Part shown: positions 57,301 through 59,516 of the stretch, piece after piece
How positions within the stretch are numbered: the first letter of the stretch is position 1
Layout of the letters: every line of letters begins with the position of its first letter
Assembly (NCBI RefSeq): GCF_008831285.2
Contig: NC_045147.1
Span: 6,850,334 to 6,914,333 of the forward strand
Source: Nymphaea colorata
Lineage: Eukaryota > Streptophyta > Magnoliopsida > Nymphaeales > Nymphaeaceae
Reading direction: 5' to 3'
DNA length: 64,000 nt
Notes under the pieces: generated by a model
The model's database searches: none
What the model saw: only the letters and a program-made list of their open reading frames with translations
What the model was told of the DNA's origin: nothing
Position numbers and translations under genes: made by a program

Positions 57301-59516
57301 TAGATTGAGGACATAGGCTCATTACTTACATATATGCGAACCATCAGGTGATCGAGATGGGAGAAGGTCAGTAACTGGTTATTGTGTCTTCATAAGACAA
57401 TCTTGTATCTTGGAGTAGTCGGAAATAGAAGGCAGTGGTGCAGTCTAGCACAGAAGTAGAATAGCAATTGATGCTGCAAGCACAATAAAGGTCATAATGA
57501 CACAACATTTTTTGATGTTCTATGAGAGAGGACTGTTCAATCTCTGCTCGTGCGATAATCTGACTTCAATCAATATTGCTTTCGATCCTATTCAACATAG
57601 CAGGTCGAAGGATATTGACATTGAACCACACTTTATACAAGAAAGGGTGGAGCACAAGGAGAAAGACCTCACCATATCATTATAGAAGATCAAGTGGCAG
57701 ATTTGTTTGCCACAGGGCTGACAAGCCACCAATTTTGGTTATTGAAGAACAAGTTGTACATGATCCAAGACCATGAACAACTTGAGGGAGGGTGTTACAA
57801 TGTGGGGTGAGGACATCTCTTGGTCTAAGTCCAAATCCAGACATGTCTAACCCAGGTGCAGCTAAGCACATCTTTTTATTTTAGCATGTGTTATAGTTAG
57901 TTCGTTACTGGCACATTGTATTTTATTCTTTTACTGAAGGGCATTTCTGTCCAAGGTGCATAATCTTGTTATTAATAAACCATTGGCATTAGGAGGCATG
58001 CCCAATGCTGCTGCCCCAACCATTGTGCATCTCCCTTCTTCTTCTTCGTTGTTTTTTTTGGAAAATAAGGCTGTGGCGATTCATCTTGTCTGACCGCACA
58101 AATCTAATAGTTGCATGTTGCCAGATGACATCAACTGTTCAATTAGCCAATCATATAACCATGTCACTGCATCTTCTAGAATCAAAGAGACTTCATTCAC
58201 AACTATAGAAAGATCATTTGCACAAAAGATGAAGCAGCCAGCATTCAAGTTGATTCTATGAAAGGTGAAAGCTTACAGGCTCACATTCATGTGCAGCTGC
58301 ATACATGTGGCATGATGATGACGGTGCTGATATTATGCACATGGATAACTTTCTGTGAAAGCAAATAGAGGCAATCAGATCTATAAGTCCAAATGGTGAT
58401 ATGAGTAGCATTGCTGAGCCTACAAGATGTTGTCTAAGATATCCACAAGTTGCAGTCGTATAGACATCTTATTATTCTTTACTATGTGTGCATGGTCTTC
58501 TTACATGTAGGCATGTCTGTTCATATTAACACCTGGCCTGGTTATATTAGTTCAAAAGTTGGCTCTTCAACAGCCTGGGATTACACACTTAATTTTGCAT
58601 TATACTTTTTATGTCAGGAAGAGATTTGCAGGATGATTGCTGAAAATTCTGGTATAGATGTGGTTCTGCAGTGCATCAGTGATACTGGCATGCAAAACAA
58701 TAAAGCTGCAGCAATAGCTCTCTGCTCTTTGTTGTCCAAGGTTTCAAGCTTGATTCACTGGAATATTTCAGGATTATTTAGTCTATTTTGAATTTGAATG
58801 GTGCTTGAACATCCTAATATTTTGCCACTCTTTAAGTTGGCAGCAAGTGATGCAAACAAAAGTGCTATTGTCGAGAAGCAGGGACTCAATACACTGATTC
58901 AGCTATCTTCAATATTTGCTGCTGATCCTGCTGTCTTACAAGAGGTAGGTGGTGAACACAAGGCTCTTAGTCAACAAAAGTTGTGATTAAGAATATCTGG
59001 TCAAAAGTCATGAAGTTGGAAGCCAGCGCAGCTATTAATTTTTGGCACTACTTCTGTGGTTGCAGATCATGTCGATCATCTGTGTTGTTTCACTGAGGTC
59101 CCCTGAGAATGCAGCCAGTGCAATGGAAGCTGGGGCTGGTGACCTTGCAGTGGAAGCAATGCTAAGATTTCCGACAGCTAGCCAGTTGCAGAGACAAGCA
59201 TGTCTCATGATTCGGAATCTTGTTGTCCGCAACCCTGAAAACAGGCAAGCATAAACATGCTGGCAGTTCATTTAATCAACTGATCATTCACCGAATAAAA
59301 CAAACCTACTTCTGCTTAAGCTTTTCTGATAATTATAGTTTAATTATGGTTAATAGTATTTGACATTGTACTGTGTTTTCTTGCATATGTAGGGACATCT
59401 TCCTAAACAATGGTGTTGAGAAGATAATACGGCTCGCCAAAGATAATTATGAGATCTGCAAACATGCTGCAAGTGATGCATTGAGAGACCTAGGACTTGA
59501 GAACTATAACGACTGA
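2406..59516 (+). CDS. ARMC6: ARMC6-like armadillo repeat protein, eight exons over 57 kb
   Basis: Eight exons (151, 336, 284, 129, 123, 108, 179 and 124 nt) join to 1,434 nt, or 477 residues plus stop, close to the roughly 460-500 residues usual for ARMC6 proteins. The N-terminal block ([20 protein letters not shown]) and the C-terminal block ([16 protein letters not shown], then [11 protein letters not shown], then [12 protein letters not shown]) are typical of plant ARMC6 homologues. The middle is alpha-helical armadillo repeat sequence, expected to form a protein-binding superhelix. The cellular role of this family is poorly defined. Six introns are GT-AG and the last is GC-AG. Every junction keeps phase, and there is no internal stop. 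The first of two adjacent ATGs (2406, 2409) was taken as the start. Introns 3 (14.5 kb) and 4 (39.4 kb) are filled with retrotransposons, yet the coding sequence looks undamaged. Gene identity is by recognition; exon edges are read from splice signals and phase. Confidence 0.9.
3009..3344 (+). CDS. ARMC6: ARMC6-like exon 2
   Basis: The acceptor is TTCAACAG at 3008 and the donor is AATG|GTATGG. The leftover G of exon 1 plus GA makes glycine, giving the join [11 protein letters not shown]. The exon encodes the first armadillo helices ([33 protein letters not shown]). Intron 2 (3345-4346, 1,002 bp) holds no recognisable element. Confidence 0.9.
4347..4630 (+). CDS. ARMC6: ARMC6-like exon 3
   Basis: The acceptor is CCTTTTCAG at 4346. 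The split codon G|AT gives aspartate, in the order [20 protein letters not shown]. The exon ends in phase 0 at TCTCAA|GTAAGT, a strong donor, which starts the 14.5 kb intron 3. Confidence 0.9.
4631..5397 (+). other. Intron 3, first part, before Copia-A
   Basis: This is AT-rich intron sequence with no clear feature. A short open stretch around 4900-5060 (it translates to [16 protein letters not shown]) has no recognised family and was not called. Confidence 0.5.
5398..5645 (-). repeat. Copia-A 3' LTR
   Basis: It matches the right LTR over most of its length, including TAAGATTT at one end, the shared ATACCA(A/G)ACCACCG block and the ACCGCCCAT(T/G)ATGTG block. About 36 bp near its right end, present in the other LTR after GGGTCG, is missing. 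The polypurine tract adjoins at about 5646-5660. Confidence 0.75.
5743..7479 (-). pseudogene. Copia-A reverse transcriptase / RNase H (broken)
   Basis: Minus-strand fragments cover the copia RT and RNase H. 7145-6354 contains [20 protein letters not shown], then [15 protein letters not shown] and LYGLKQA. The catalytic YVDD is at 6272-6261 in another frame. 6191-5868 holds [14 protein letters not shown] and MLQYLTFT. 5943-5743 holds the RNase H end with FCDNQSV and TKHIEID. Sequence between MLQYLTFT and the RNase H Asp region is deleted. A 132-bp in-frame duplication lies just upstream of RT (7018-7282). The frames are separated by shifts, so no full polyprotein can be made. Confidence 0.85.
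7573..8660 (-). pseudogene. Copia-A protease and integrase (broken)
   Basis: The minus-strand frame 8660-7770 starts in the aspartic protease ([14 protein letters not shown], active DSG). It continues through the GAG-pre-integrase zinc region (LWHGRLAH with [10 protein letters not shown]) into the integrase core (SDVWGP, first Asp). After a frame change, 7881-7573 carries the second Asp (FQCDGGGEF) and the Glu (GIAERKHR). The catalytic residues are present, but the frame is broken between them. Confidence 0.85.
8645..9465 (-). pseudogene. Copia-A gag (broken)
   Basis: From an ATG at 9465 the minus strand encodes a copia gag (UBN2 type) with [25 protein letters not shown] and SGLGPEFD. The frame is lost near 9070 and again before the nucleocapsid. 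The CCHC knuckle survives only in part ([12 protein letters not shown]), with the first Cys pushed out of frame. The PBS lies at 9791-9803, with a TTAGGG-rich leader between it and this gag. Confidence 0.8.
9508..9760. repeat. Degenerate GATTAGGGCA tandem tract in the Copia-A leader
   Basis: About twenty imperfect units built on GATTAGGGCA, with GGTTAGGG and GGATTAGGG variants, fill the untranslated leader between PBS and gag. The units vary in spacing, unlike a true telomere array. Confidence 0.75.
9791..9803 (-). other. Copia-A primer binding site
   Basis: On the minus strand this reads TGGTATCAGAGCC, complementary to the 3' end of plant initiator Met-tRNA. It fixes the element's orientation and the inner edge of the 5' LTR. 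Confidence 0.85.
9805..10087 (-). repeat. Copia-A 5' LTR
   Basis: This is homologous to 5398-5645. On the minus strand it begins TGTTAAG. It ends next to the PBS, but its last bases have mutated away from the usual CA. Confidence 0.7.
10088..12575. other. Intron 3, middle part, with microsatellites and an LTR-like stretch
   Basis: An (AT)n run is at about 10093-10135, a (CTTGTG)n run at 10439-10468 and an (AC)n run at about 12524-12543. A stretch at about 11222-11560 has an LTR or promoter look: TATAAATAGAGGAGG at about 11319, with T-rich and GT-rich sequence downstream. Part of this stretch is related to 18735-18830. Frames such as 10793-11140 contain no known domain. No host gene is supported. 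Confidence 0.5.
12841..13084 (-). repeat. Copia-B 3' LTR
   Basis: It starts TGTAGAAACC and ends TGTCAACA. It is followed by TTCCCCTCAAGTTGG, the reverse of the polypurine tract. Compared with the other LTR it lacks about 10 bp near its start and differs at more than ten positions. Confidence 0.88.
13079..14736 (-). pseudogene. Copia-B reverse transcriptase / RNase H
   Basis: The minus-strand frame 14137-13079 (352 residues) begins inside RT. It carries the active YVDD at residues 31-34, then [16 protein letters not shown] and the connection to RNase H ([30 protein letters not shown]). It ends at a natural stop beside the purine tract. The upstream RT part is in another frame (14736-14386, with [15 protein letters not shown]). 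The stretch between them (about 14386-14137, LDVKNAFLN-type) has lost its frame. The C-terminal half is nearly intact. Confidence 0.88.
14887..16011 (-). pseudogene. Copia-B integrase (catalytic Asp lost)
   Basis: This 374-residue frame holds the GAG-pre-integrase segment ([21 protein letters not shown]) and the integrase core up to the C-terminal [14 protein letters not shown]. The third catalytic residue is kept (GVAERKNR), and the second Asp is kept although its neighbour changed (RSDYARE). The first Asp, normally in SDVWGP, is tyrosine here (SYVWGP). The enzyme should be inactive even if translated. Confidence 0.88.
16008..17427 (-). pseudogene. Copia-B gag and protease (broken)
   Basis: The gag start is at 17427 ([13 protein letters not shown]), with the conserved [15 protein letters not shown]. 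The frame then shifts twice (pieces at 17252-17046 and 16913-16008). The last piece carries the CCHC knuckle [14 protein letters not shown], with its final Cys replaced, and the protease [13 protein letters not shown]. The 17500-18250 stretch between gag and PBS is GC-rich leader without domains. Confidence 0.82.
18252..18264 (-). other. Copia-B primer binding site
   Basis: The minus strand reads TGGTATCAGAGCG, complementary to initiator Met-tRNA, directly beside the LTR start at 18265. Confidence 0.88.
18265..18518 (-). repeat. Copia-B 5' LTR
   Basis: It starts TGTAGAAACA and ends TGTCAACA. It matches 12841-13084 with more than ten substitutions and a few short indels, so it is older than Copia-E. 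Confidence 0.88.
18615..19088 (+). other. Intron 3, last part
   Basis: This is T-rich intron sequence. 18735-18830 is a diverged relative of 11222-11300 (shared pattern CTAGCTTCTGGCA ... TAGCCGTTGGGACTAG). It ends at the acceptor GTTAAACAG used by exon 4. Confidence 0.5.
19089..19217 (+). CDS. ARMC6: ARMC6-like exon 4
   Basis: These 43 codons in phase 0 contain [18 protein letters not shown] and [11 protein letters not shown], an armadillo repeat. The donor is AAT|GTAAGA. The exon is isolated between 14 kb and 39 kb introns but has no damage. Confidence 0.9.
19218..19778 (+). other. Intron 4, first part, before Copia-C
   Basis: This is ordinary AT-rich intron sequence. No element or gene was recognised. 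Confidence 0.5.
19779..20075 (+). repeat. Copia-C 5' LTR
   Basis: It begins TGTTAGAATATGAG and ends where the primer site starts. It is aligned by eye to 57793-58109 with many substitutions and indels, which indicates an old insertion. Confidence 0.78.
20076..20088 (+). other. Copia-C primer binding site (worn)
   Basis: It reads TGGTATCAAAGTA, a mutated form of TGGTATCAGAGC, placed directly after the 5' LTR. Confidence 0.65.
20481..20592 (+). repeat. 56-bp tandem duplication in the Copia-C leader
   Basis: Two diverged units begin at 20481 and 20537. Both contain CTGTTTTTCTGG and CAGACCTGTCTACTAGGTCT. Confidence 0.8.
20985..21540 (+). pseudogene. Copia-C gag (broken)
   Basis: Plus-strand gag remains include [20 protein letters not shown]. 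Further on are [20 protein letters not shown] and [20 protein letters not shown], which resemble the gag of Copia-A ([18 protein letters not shown]). A frame shift lies around 21110-21230, and a stop follows SSQSAYL at about 21465. The sequence 21541-21710 after it looks like LTR-type promoter sequence but was not assigned. Confidence 0.75.
21711..23064. mobile_element. hAT-B, 1.35 kb non-autonomous hAT-like element
   Basis: The terminal inverted repeats are CTATGTCACATAGGTACGGG and, reversed from the right, CTATGATACATGGGTACACC. The element is flanked by a perfect 8-bp duplication CCTACATC (21703-21710 and 23065-23072). Subterminal GTACGGGTACG repeats lie on the left and GTACCGGTACC repeats on the right. 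No transposase is present. It contains an internal duplication at 21913-22076. Confidence 0.85.
21913..22076. repeat. Internal duplications in hAT-B
   Basis: A 35-bp unit (TGCCAATTGCCATACTTTGA core) occurs at 21913-21947 and 22042-22076. A 25-bp unit (AATAGAAACAACCAAACATA) occurs at 21948-21972 and 22009-22033. Confidence 0.9.
23151..23730 (+). repeat. Probable 5' LTR of Copia-D
   Basis: It starts TGTTGAGAATTA and ends TAATTCAACA just before the PBS. A strongly AT-rich stretch (about 23264-23560) with a perfect 22-bp palindrome at 23423-23444 (six A, CGCG, TA, CGCG, six T) looks like a later insertion. No second copy of this LTR is in the window, so its left edge is uncertain. Confidence 0.5.
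23731..23743 (+). other. Copia-D primer binding site
   Basis: It reads TGGTACCAGAGCA, one base off the usual initiator Met-tRNA complement. It anchors the end of the LTR to its left. Confidence 0.7.
24197..24851. mobile_element. hAT-C, 655-bp non-autonomous hAT-like element
   Basis: The left end is CTATGTCACATGGGTACGGG. The right end, reversed, is CTATGAAACATGGGTGCGCC. The 8-bp duplication GTTCAGGC is perfect (24189-24196 and 24852-24859). The layout matches hAT-B: terminal repeat, GGGTACGG-type subterminal repeats, then an (AC)n run (24271-24309) passing into (AT)n. It has no coding capacity. Confidence 0.85.
25391..25637 (+). pseudogene. Copia-D gag, N-terminal fragment
   Basis: The frame has the gag signature [20 protein letters not shown], then [19 protein letters not shown] 42-bp in-frame duplication repeats [12 protein letters not shown] (first copy from about 25508, second from about 25550). 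The reading is cut off at SSGLVLL where Copia-E begins. Confidence 0.8.
25638..25914 (+). repeat. Copia-E 5' LTR with promoter hairpins
   Basis: It begins TGTTAGAATATC and ends TTTCTACA. A TATATAA box is at 25738-25744. Upstream are two inverted repeats: CCGGGTC/GACCCGG at 25662-25683, and a perfect 10-bp stem GGGTACCGAG/CTCGGTACCC with a 5-base loop at 25696-25720. Confidence 0.92.
25915..25926 (+). other. Copia-E primer binding site
   Basis: It reads TGGTATCAGAGC, a perfect match to the usual initiator Met-tRNA complement, directly after the LTR. Confidence 0.93.
26296..28347 (+). pseudogene. Copia-E gag, protease and integrase core (broken)
   Basis: The gag start is ATG 26296 (MAEEMTSK), with [20 protein letters not shown] one-base shift near 26805 moves the frame. 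Next come the intact CCHC knuckle ([14 protein letters not shown]) and the protease ([14 protein letters not shown]). A TAA at about 27551 interrupts the NLLSVS-type motif. Integrase follows with its zinc region ([16 protein letters not shown]) and all three catalytic residues ([20 protein letters not shown]). The frame is cut at TSAHLI by the Gypsy LTR. The 26000-26280 leader is CCG/CGC-rich. Confidence 0.9.
28348..31179 (-). repeat. Gypsy LTR 1 (2,832 bp)
   Basis: The plus strand begins TGTCACACCCCGACC and ends GCGCGTTACA. It contains a 45-bp unit repeated about 2.3 times (30771-30875, GAGAGGGGAGACGAGAGACA core) and a CCG/TCG trinucleotide tract (about 30950-31020). Open frames here, such as 30631-31164 on the minus strand, come from this purine and triplet bias and are not genes. 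It differs by eye from LTR 4 at about four bases. Confidence 0.9.
31229..34195 (-). CDS. Gypsy pol, copy 1 (RT, RNase H, integrase, chromodomain)
   Basis: The open frame has 988 codons counted from just after the in-frame TGA that ends gag. Reverse transcriptase spans about 50-250, with [10 protein letters not shown] (Asp 151) and FVDD at 213-216. RNase H spans about 350-475, with Asp 362, Glu 399 and Asp 424. The integrase zinc finger is His 573, His 580, Cys 610, Cys 613. The integrase core has Asp 643, Asp 704 and Glu 740, all present. A chromodomain-like end (about 936-988, [20 protein letters not shown]) is expected to guide insertion into heterochromatin. There is no ATG at its start. 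Expression would need fusion to gag, which the TGA prevents unless it is read through. Confidence 0.9.
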   Translation of the reverse strand: MIENGSVAFLVNVLTNETEPVRLPDVAVVSEYPDVFPEELSSLPPTREVEFKIELSPGTAPISKAPYRMAPAELEELKKQLQELLDKGFIRPSVSPWGAPVLFVKKKDGTMRLCIDYRMLNQVTIKNKYPLPRIEDLFDQLKDAKVFSKIDLRTGYHQLLIREEDVAKTAFRTRYGHYEFRVMPFGLTNAPAAFMDLMNRVFQKFLDRFVIVFVDDILVYSESVTEHRDHLRSVLGLLRKHKLYAKYSKCEFWLEKVNFLGHVISKDGVSVDPAKVSAVQDWRTPCSVTEVRSFLGLAGYYRRFIQDFSKIATPMTKLLRKGVKFIWNEECERSFQTLKDKLTAAPILTLPSGHSGFVQYTDASGIGYGCVLMQNGRVVAYASRQLKTHEQHYPTHDLELGAVVFALKIWRHYLYGATFEVFTDHKSLKYIFSQRDLNLRQRRWIEYLKDYDFTISYHPGKANVVADALSRQAKATMYSMLACSWNLLQDVIAWQPYLCGENKATMNAVIQHSLMEDLVLKQKEDPDFAKNVEECKKVDAFWHQDEEGSLWFRHRLWVPRDEGVKRRLLDEAHKSKFSIHPGSTKMFQDMKRNFWWPGMKREIAEYVAKCLVCQQVKAEHQRPGGLLQRIDIPVWKWEDITMDFVVGLPHTRRQHDAIWVIVDRLTKSAHFLSIRINQSLESLAELYIGEIVSLHGVPRSIISDRDPRFTSRFWGHLQKALGTKIKLSTAFHLQTDGQSERTIQTLEDMLRACVLEWKGEWDKHVKLAEFAYNNSYHSSIGMAPFEALYGRPCRSPACWTELGDGKIENPLVLQHYTDQVQLIRKKLMTAQSRQKSYADIRRRELTFEVGDHVFLKISPTRGVFRFGVKGKLSPRFVGPFEILEKIGEVAYRLALPPDLSHVHDVFHVSMLRKYVPDPTHVIDFQGIQVQDDLTMEEKPIRIVDRREQVLRTKRIPLVKVEWQYHGLKESTWEPEEDVRKRYPHLFLH
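34196..35895 (-). pseudogene. Gypsy gag-protease, copy 1 (1-bp frameshift)
   Basis: Copies 2 and 3 have one 566-residue frame. Here a single T is missing near 34973 (CCACCTGTG against CCACCTTGTG), splitting gag into 35895-34951 and 35035-34196. The first part holds the retrotransposon gag domain. The second holds the CCHC knuckle ([14 protein letters not shown]) and the protease [11 protein letters not shown]. The break may be real or a sequencing error. Confidence 0.88.
36056..36069 (-). other. Gypsy primer binding site, copy 1
   Basis: The minus strand reads TGGTATCAGAGCCA, complementary to initiator Met-tRNA, four bases inside LTR 2. The equivalent sites of copies 2 and 3 are at 41064-41077 and 48791-48804. 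Confidence 0.9.
36074..36832 (-). repeat. Gypsy LTR 2, part before the gap
   Basis: It matches the first 760 bases of the other LTRs, with several one-base deletions in homopolymers. The last bases (GGAATT) diverge from the family just before the N run, as at a low-quality contig end. Confidence 0.88.
36833..36932. other. Assembly gap (100 N)
   Basis: The gap has a conventional 100-N length. By comparison with the other copies, about 2,070 bp of LTR 2 and about 750 bp of the adjoining pol end are missing, so roughly 2.8 kb if the array unit is regular. Confidence 0.95.
36933..39202 (-). pseudogene. Gypsy pol, copy 2 (truncated at the gap, frameshifted)
   Basis: The sequence matches copies 1 and 3 but carries at least eight single-base indels, mostly in homopolymers, between about 37055 and 39115. 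They split pol into frames at 37959-37024, 38492-37917 and 39058-38441. The C-terminal integrase and chromodomain part is lost in the gap. Because the damage is confined to the gap side and gag is perfect, consensus error is a likely cause. It keeps a proline in [11 protein letters not shown], where copies 1 and 3 have leucine. Confidence 0.85.
39203..40903 (-). CDS. Gypsy gag-protease, copy 2
   Basis: This is an intact 566-residue frame. The likely real start is Met 20 ([10 protein letters not shown]). The gag domain is at about 125-295, and a basic linker at about 310-345. The CCHC knuckle [14 protein letters not shown] is at 377-390, with an extra Cys pair ([14 protein letters not shown]) before it. 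The aspartic protease has DAGATHSF at Asp 445. Gag forms the particle and binds RNA, and the protease would mature the polyprotein. The frame ends at a TGA directly in line with pol. Confidence 0.92.
   Translation of the reverse strand: MICEISHRLDLRLRFLFVQMEYHRKGKKRAGPSTEAQREPSPAHSDAHTPRDDSTSGLQYAQLGGGAQTPLRQTPPVDQQSILLTTLQTLTSLVQSMVSNQRSNASPSGDTTAPLKEKASAVSFQQFMAMQPPIFSGGCSHDKEKKWIEEVERIFVLLKMPEEDKVNYGTYLLKGDAMDWWKSTLEIRYAGQPSISWKQFRDSFLNTYYPVHARDKNMQEFLDLQQNQMSLEEYITRYRHLEAYCPHFYTTDGATAGKFVRGLREGLRTKVLTSRPRDLDEAVTMARCIEEDWARTQKDHQKKASQHSQGGRTQVKRHHFAGRTRPYERRDDRTFRRNQPTRSEATQGSVATPTSQRCPTCSRVHPGKPCYREIGACLHCGRMGHFIKDCPLKKERELKNPEAGPSSARQTTGRVYATTVEELQAHDLVEGTLLVGSHIARVLFDAGATHSFISSRFATSLEVPARKMPYVLKVVSPMHAQESCSEYLSDVDVEIHQYHLPAQLVIMSFNEFDVILGMDWLYAHYANIDCRKKQIQLLTDEMQPVEFHARKASRTDKIMVSAVKSK
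41082..43913 (-). repeat. Gypsy LTR 3 (2,832 bp)
   Basis: This is a full-length LTR shared by copies 2 and 3. It has one visible private substitution (TTTCCACTGCAG at about 41818) relative to LTRs 1 and 4. Confidence 0.92.
43963..46929 (-). CDS. Gypsy pol, copy 3
   Basis: This is a 988-codon frame with the same domains as copy 1: RT (FVDD), RNase H, zinc finger, integrase Asp-Asp-Glu and chromodomain. It shares the leucine in [11 protein letters not shown] with copy 1. Its first codon (TTG 46929) follows the gag TGA in the same frame, so it is the continuation of gag rather than a separate cistron. Confidence 0.92.
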   Translation of the reverse strand: MIENGSVAFLVNVLTNETEPVRLPDVAVVSEYPDVFPEELSSLPPTREVEFKIELSPGTAPISKAPYRMAPAELEELKKQLQELLDKGFIRPSVSPWGAPVLFVKKKDGTMRLCIDYRMLNQVTIKNKYPLPRIEDLFDQLKDAKVFSKIDLRTGYHQLLIREEDVAKTAFRTRYGHYEFRVMPFGLTNAPAAFMDLMNRVFQKFLDRFVIVFVDDILVYSESVTEHRDHLRSVLGLLRKHKLYAKYSKCEFWLEKVNFLGHVISKDGVSVDPAKVSAVQDWRTPCSVTEVRSFLGLAGYYRRFIQDFSKIATPMTKLLRKGVKFIWNEECERSFQTLKDKLTAAPILTLPSGHSGFVQYTDASGIGYGCVLMQNGRVVAYASRQLKTHEQHYPTHDLELGAVVFALKIWRHYLYGATFEVFTDHKSLKYIFSQRDLNLRQRRWIEYLKDYDFTISYHPGKANVVADALSRQAKATMYSMLACSWNLLQDVIAWQPYLCGENKATMNAVIQHSLMEDLVLKQKEDPDFAKNVEECKKVDAFWHQDEEGSLWFRHRLWVPRDEGVKRRLLDEAHKSKFSIHPGSTKMFQDMKRNFWWPGMKREIAEYVAKCLVCQQVKAEHQRPGGLLQRIDIPVWKWEDITMDFVVGLPHTRRQHDAIWVIVDRLTKSAHFLSIRINQSLESLAELYIGEIVSLHGVPRSIISDRDPRFTSRFWGHLQKALGTKIKLSTAFHLQTDGQSERTIQTLEDMLRACVLEWKGEWDKHVKLAEFAYNNSYHSSIGMAPFEALYGRPCRSPACWTELGDGKIENPLVLQHYTDQVQLIRKKLMTAQSRQKSYADIRRRELTFEVGDHVFLKISPTRGVFRFGVKGKLSPRFVGPFEILEKIGEVAYRLALPPDLSHVHDVFHVSMLRKYVPDPTHVIDFQGIQVQDDLTMEEKPIRIVDRREQVLRTKRIPLVKVEWQYHGLKESTWEPEEDVRKRYPHLFLH
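46930..48630 (-). CDS. Gypsy gag-protease, copy 3
   Basis: This 566-residue frame has the same domain layout as copy 2, with the gag domain, CCHC knuckle and DAGATHSF protease intact. It terminates at TGA 46932-46930 with pol open immediately behind it in the same frame. Confidence 0.93.
   Translation of the reverse strand: MICEISHRLDLRLRFLFVQMEYHRKGKKRAGPSTEAQREPSPAHSDAHTPRDDSTSGLQYAQLGGGAQTPLRQTPPVDQQSILLTTLQTLTSLVQSMVSNQRSNASPSGDTTAPLKEKASAVSFQQFMAMQPPIFSGGCSHDKEKKWIEEVERIFVLLKMPEEDKVNYGTYLLKGDAMDWWKSTLEIRYAGQPSISWKQFRDSFLNTYYPVHARDKNMQEFLDLQQNQMSLEEYITRYRHLEAYCPHFYTTDGATAGKFVRGLREGLRTKVLTSRPRDLDEAVTMARCIEEDWARTQKDHQKKASQHSQGGRTQVKRHHFAGRTRPYERRDDRTFRRNQPTRSEATQGSVATPTSQRCPTCSRVHPGKPCYREIGACLHCGRMGHFIKDCPLKKERELKNPEAGPSSARQTTGRVYATTVEELQAHDLVEGTLLVGSHIARVLFDAGATHSFISSRFATSLEVPARKMPYVLKVVSPMHAQESCSEYLSDVDVEIHQYHLPAQLVIMSFNEFDVILGMDWLYAHYANIDCRKKQIQLLTDEMQPVEFHARKASRTDKIMVSAVKSK
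48809..51640 (-). repeat. Gypsy LTR 4 (2,832 bp)
   Basis: This is the outermost right LTR. It is full length with one private base near its end (GGGGCTTGGG against GGGGCTAGGG). Copia-E integrase sequence resumes at 51641 with TTAATCGTATGCC. Confidence 0.92.
51641..53408 (+). pseudogene. Copia-E integrase end, RT and RNase H (broken)
   Basis: 51649-52224 continues integrase ([20 protein letters not shown], then the linker). 52227-52580 begins RT with a short deletion before NDTWEVV and a frameshift near 52560. 52586-53008 carries [29 protein letters not shown] and the active YVDD at 52886-52897. At about 53000 an internal deletion plus a one-base shift removes the end of RT and the start of RNase H. 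53079-53414 keeps the RNase H end ([21 protein letters not shown]) and a natural stop at the purine tract. Confidence 0.9.
53409..53685 (+). repeat. Copia-E 3' LTR
   Basis: It is 277 bp, with about seven substitutions from the 5' LTR. The TATATAA (53509-53515) and the perfect 10-bp stem with 5-base loop (53467-53491) are both kept. It ends CTAAA where the 5' LTR has CTACA. Confidence 0.92.
53690..54553 (+). pseudogene. Copia-C reverse transcriptase remains
   Basis: The fragments read [40 protein letters not shown] and [17 protein letters not shown]. The active motif is YVGD at 54143-54154, so the second-to-last Asp is glycine. [13 protein letters not shown] follows. Frameshifts and stops are many. 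A short foreign piece (about 54439-54499) precedes GMLQYLT. The reading then enters the solo LTR at 54554 and resumes at 57177. Confidence 0.8.
54554..57176 (-). mobile_element. Solo LTR of a second Gypsy-type family
   Basis: It starts TGTAACCCTCC, ends ATGTTACA and is flanked by a perfect 5-bp duplication TTTAT (54549-54553 and 57177-57181). It has no internal region. Its size (2,623 bp), its TGTAAC/GTTACA ends and a long pyrimidine tract (about 56563-56757) resemble the LTRs of the array, but the sequence is otherwise different. The strand is inferred from that resemblance. Short frames in it (for example 55371-55646) have no domains. Confidence 0.75.
57177..57792 (+). pseudogene. Copia-C RNase H remains and purine tract
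   Basis: Recognisable pieces are [15 protein letters not shown] and the RNase H stretch around 57540-57680 ([16 protein letters not shown], then [15 protein letters not shown]). Both are broken by stops and shifts. A tract reading TTGAGGGAGGGTG leads into the LTR at 57793. Confidence 0.78.
57793..58109 (+). repeat. Copia-C 3' LTR
   Basis: It begins TGTTACAATGTGG and is the partner of 19779-20075. After it comes GTTGC, the right copy of the worn target duplication. Confidence 0.78.
58110..58617 (+). other. Intron 4, last part
   Basis: No element or frame was recognised. It ends with a T-rich run and the acceptor TTATGTCAG used by exon 5. Confidence 0.5.
58618..58740 (+). CDS. ARMC6: ARMC6-like exon 5
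   Basis: These 41 codons in phase 0 encode [20 protein letters not shown] and [12 protein letters not shown], an armadillo repeat. The donor is AAG|GTTTCA. Intron 5 is 96 bp. Confidence 0.9.
58837..58944 (+). CDS. ARMC6: ARMC6-like exon 6
   Basis: These 36 codons in phase 0 ([28 protein letters not shown]) lie between the acceptor CTTTAAG and the donor GAG|GTAGGT. Intron 6 is 121 bp. Confidence 0.9.
59066..59244 (+). CDS. ARMC6: ARMC6-like exon 7, with a GC donor
   Basis: The exon encodes [17 protein letters not shown], an alanine-rich helix and [13 protein letters not shown]. It ends AACAG|GCAAGC. No GT lies nearby that keeps the conserved PENR-D join, so a GC-AG intron (59245-59392, 148 bp) is the best model. 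The split codon AG|G gives arginine. Confidence 0.87.
59393..59516 (+). CDS. ARMC6: ARMC6-like exon 8 and stop
   Basis: The exon encodes [20 protein letters not shown] and [12 protein letters not shown], the conserved C-terminus of the family, and ends at TGA 59514-59516. The acceptor is ATATGTAG at 59392. Confidence 0.9.

Larger units (their letters stand above)
19779..58109 (+). mobile_element. Copia-C, oldest retrotransposon, host of the intron 4 nest
   Basis: LTRs at 19779-20075 and 57793-58109 share blocks such as TTAG(C)ATGTGTT, TACTGAAGGGCATTT, AGGAGGCATGCCC and GGAAAATAAGGCTGTG. The flanking 5-mers GCTGC (19774-19778) and GTTGC (58110-58114) match at 4 of 5. A PBS-like site follows the left LTR, and a purine tract (TTGAGGGAGGGTG) precedes the right LTR. 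Gag remains on the left, RT and RNase H remains on the right. Everything between 21711 and 53685 is later insertions or rearrangement. Confidence 0.8.
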
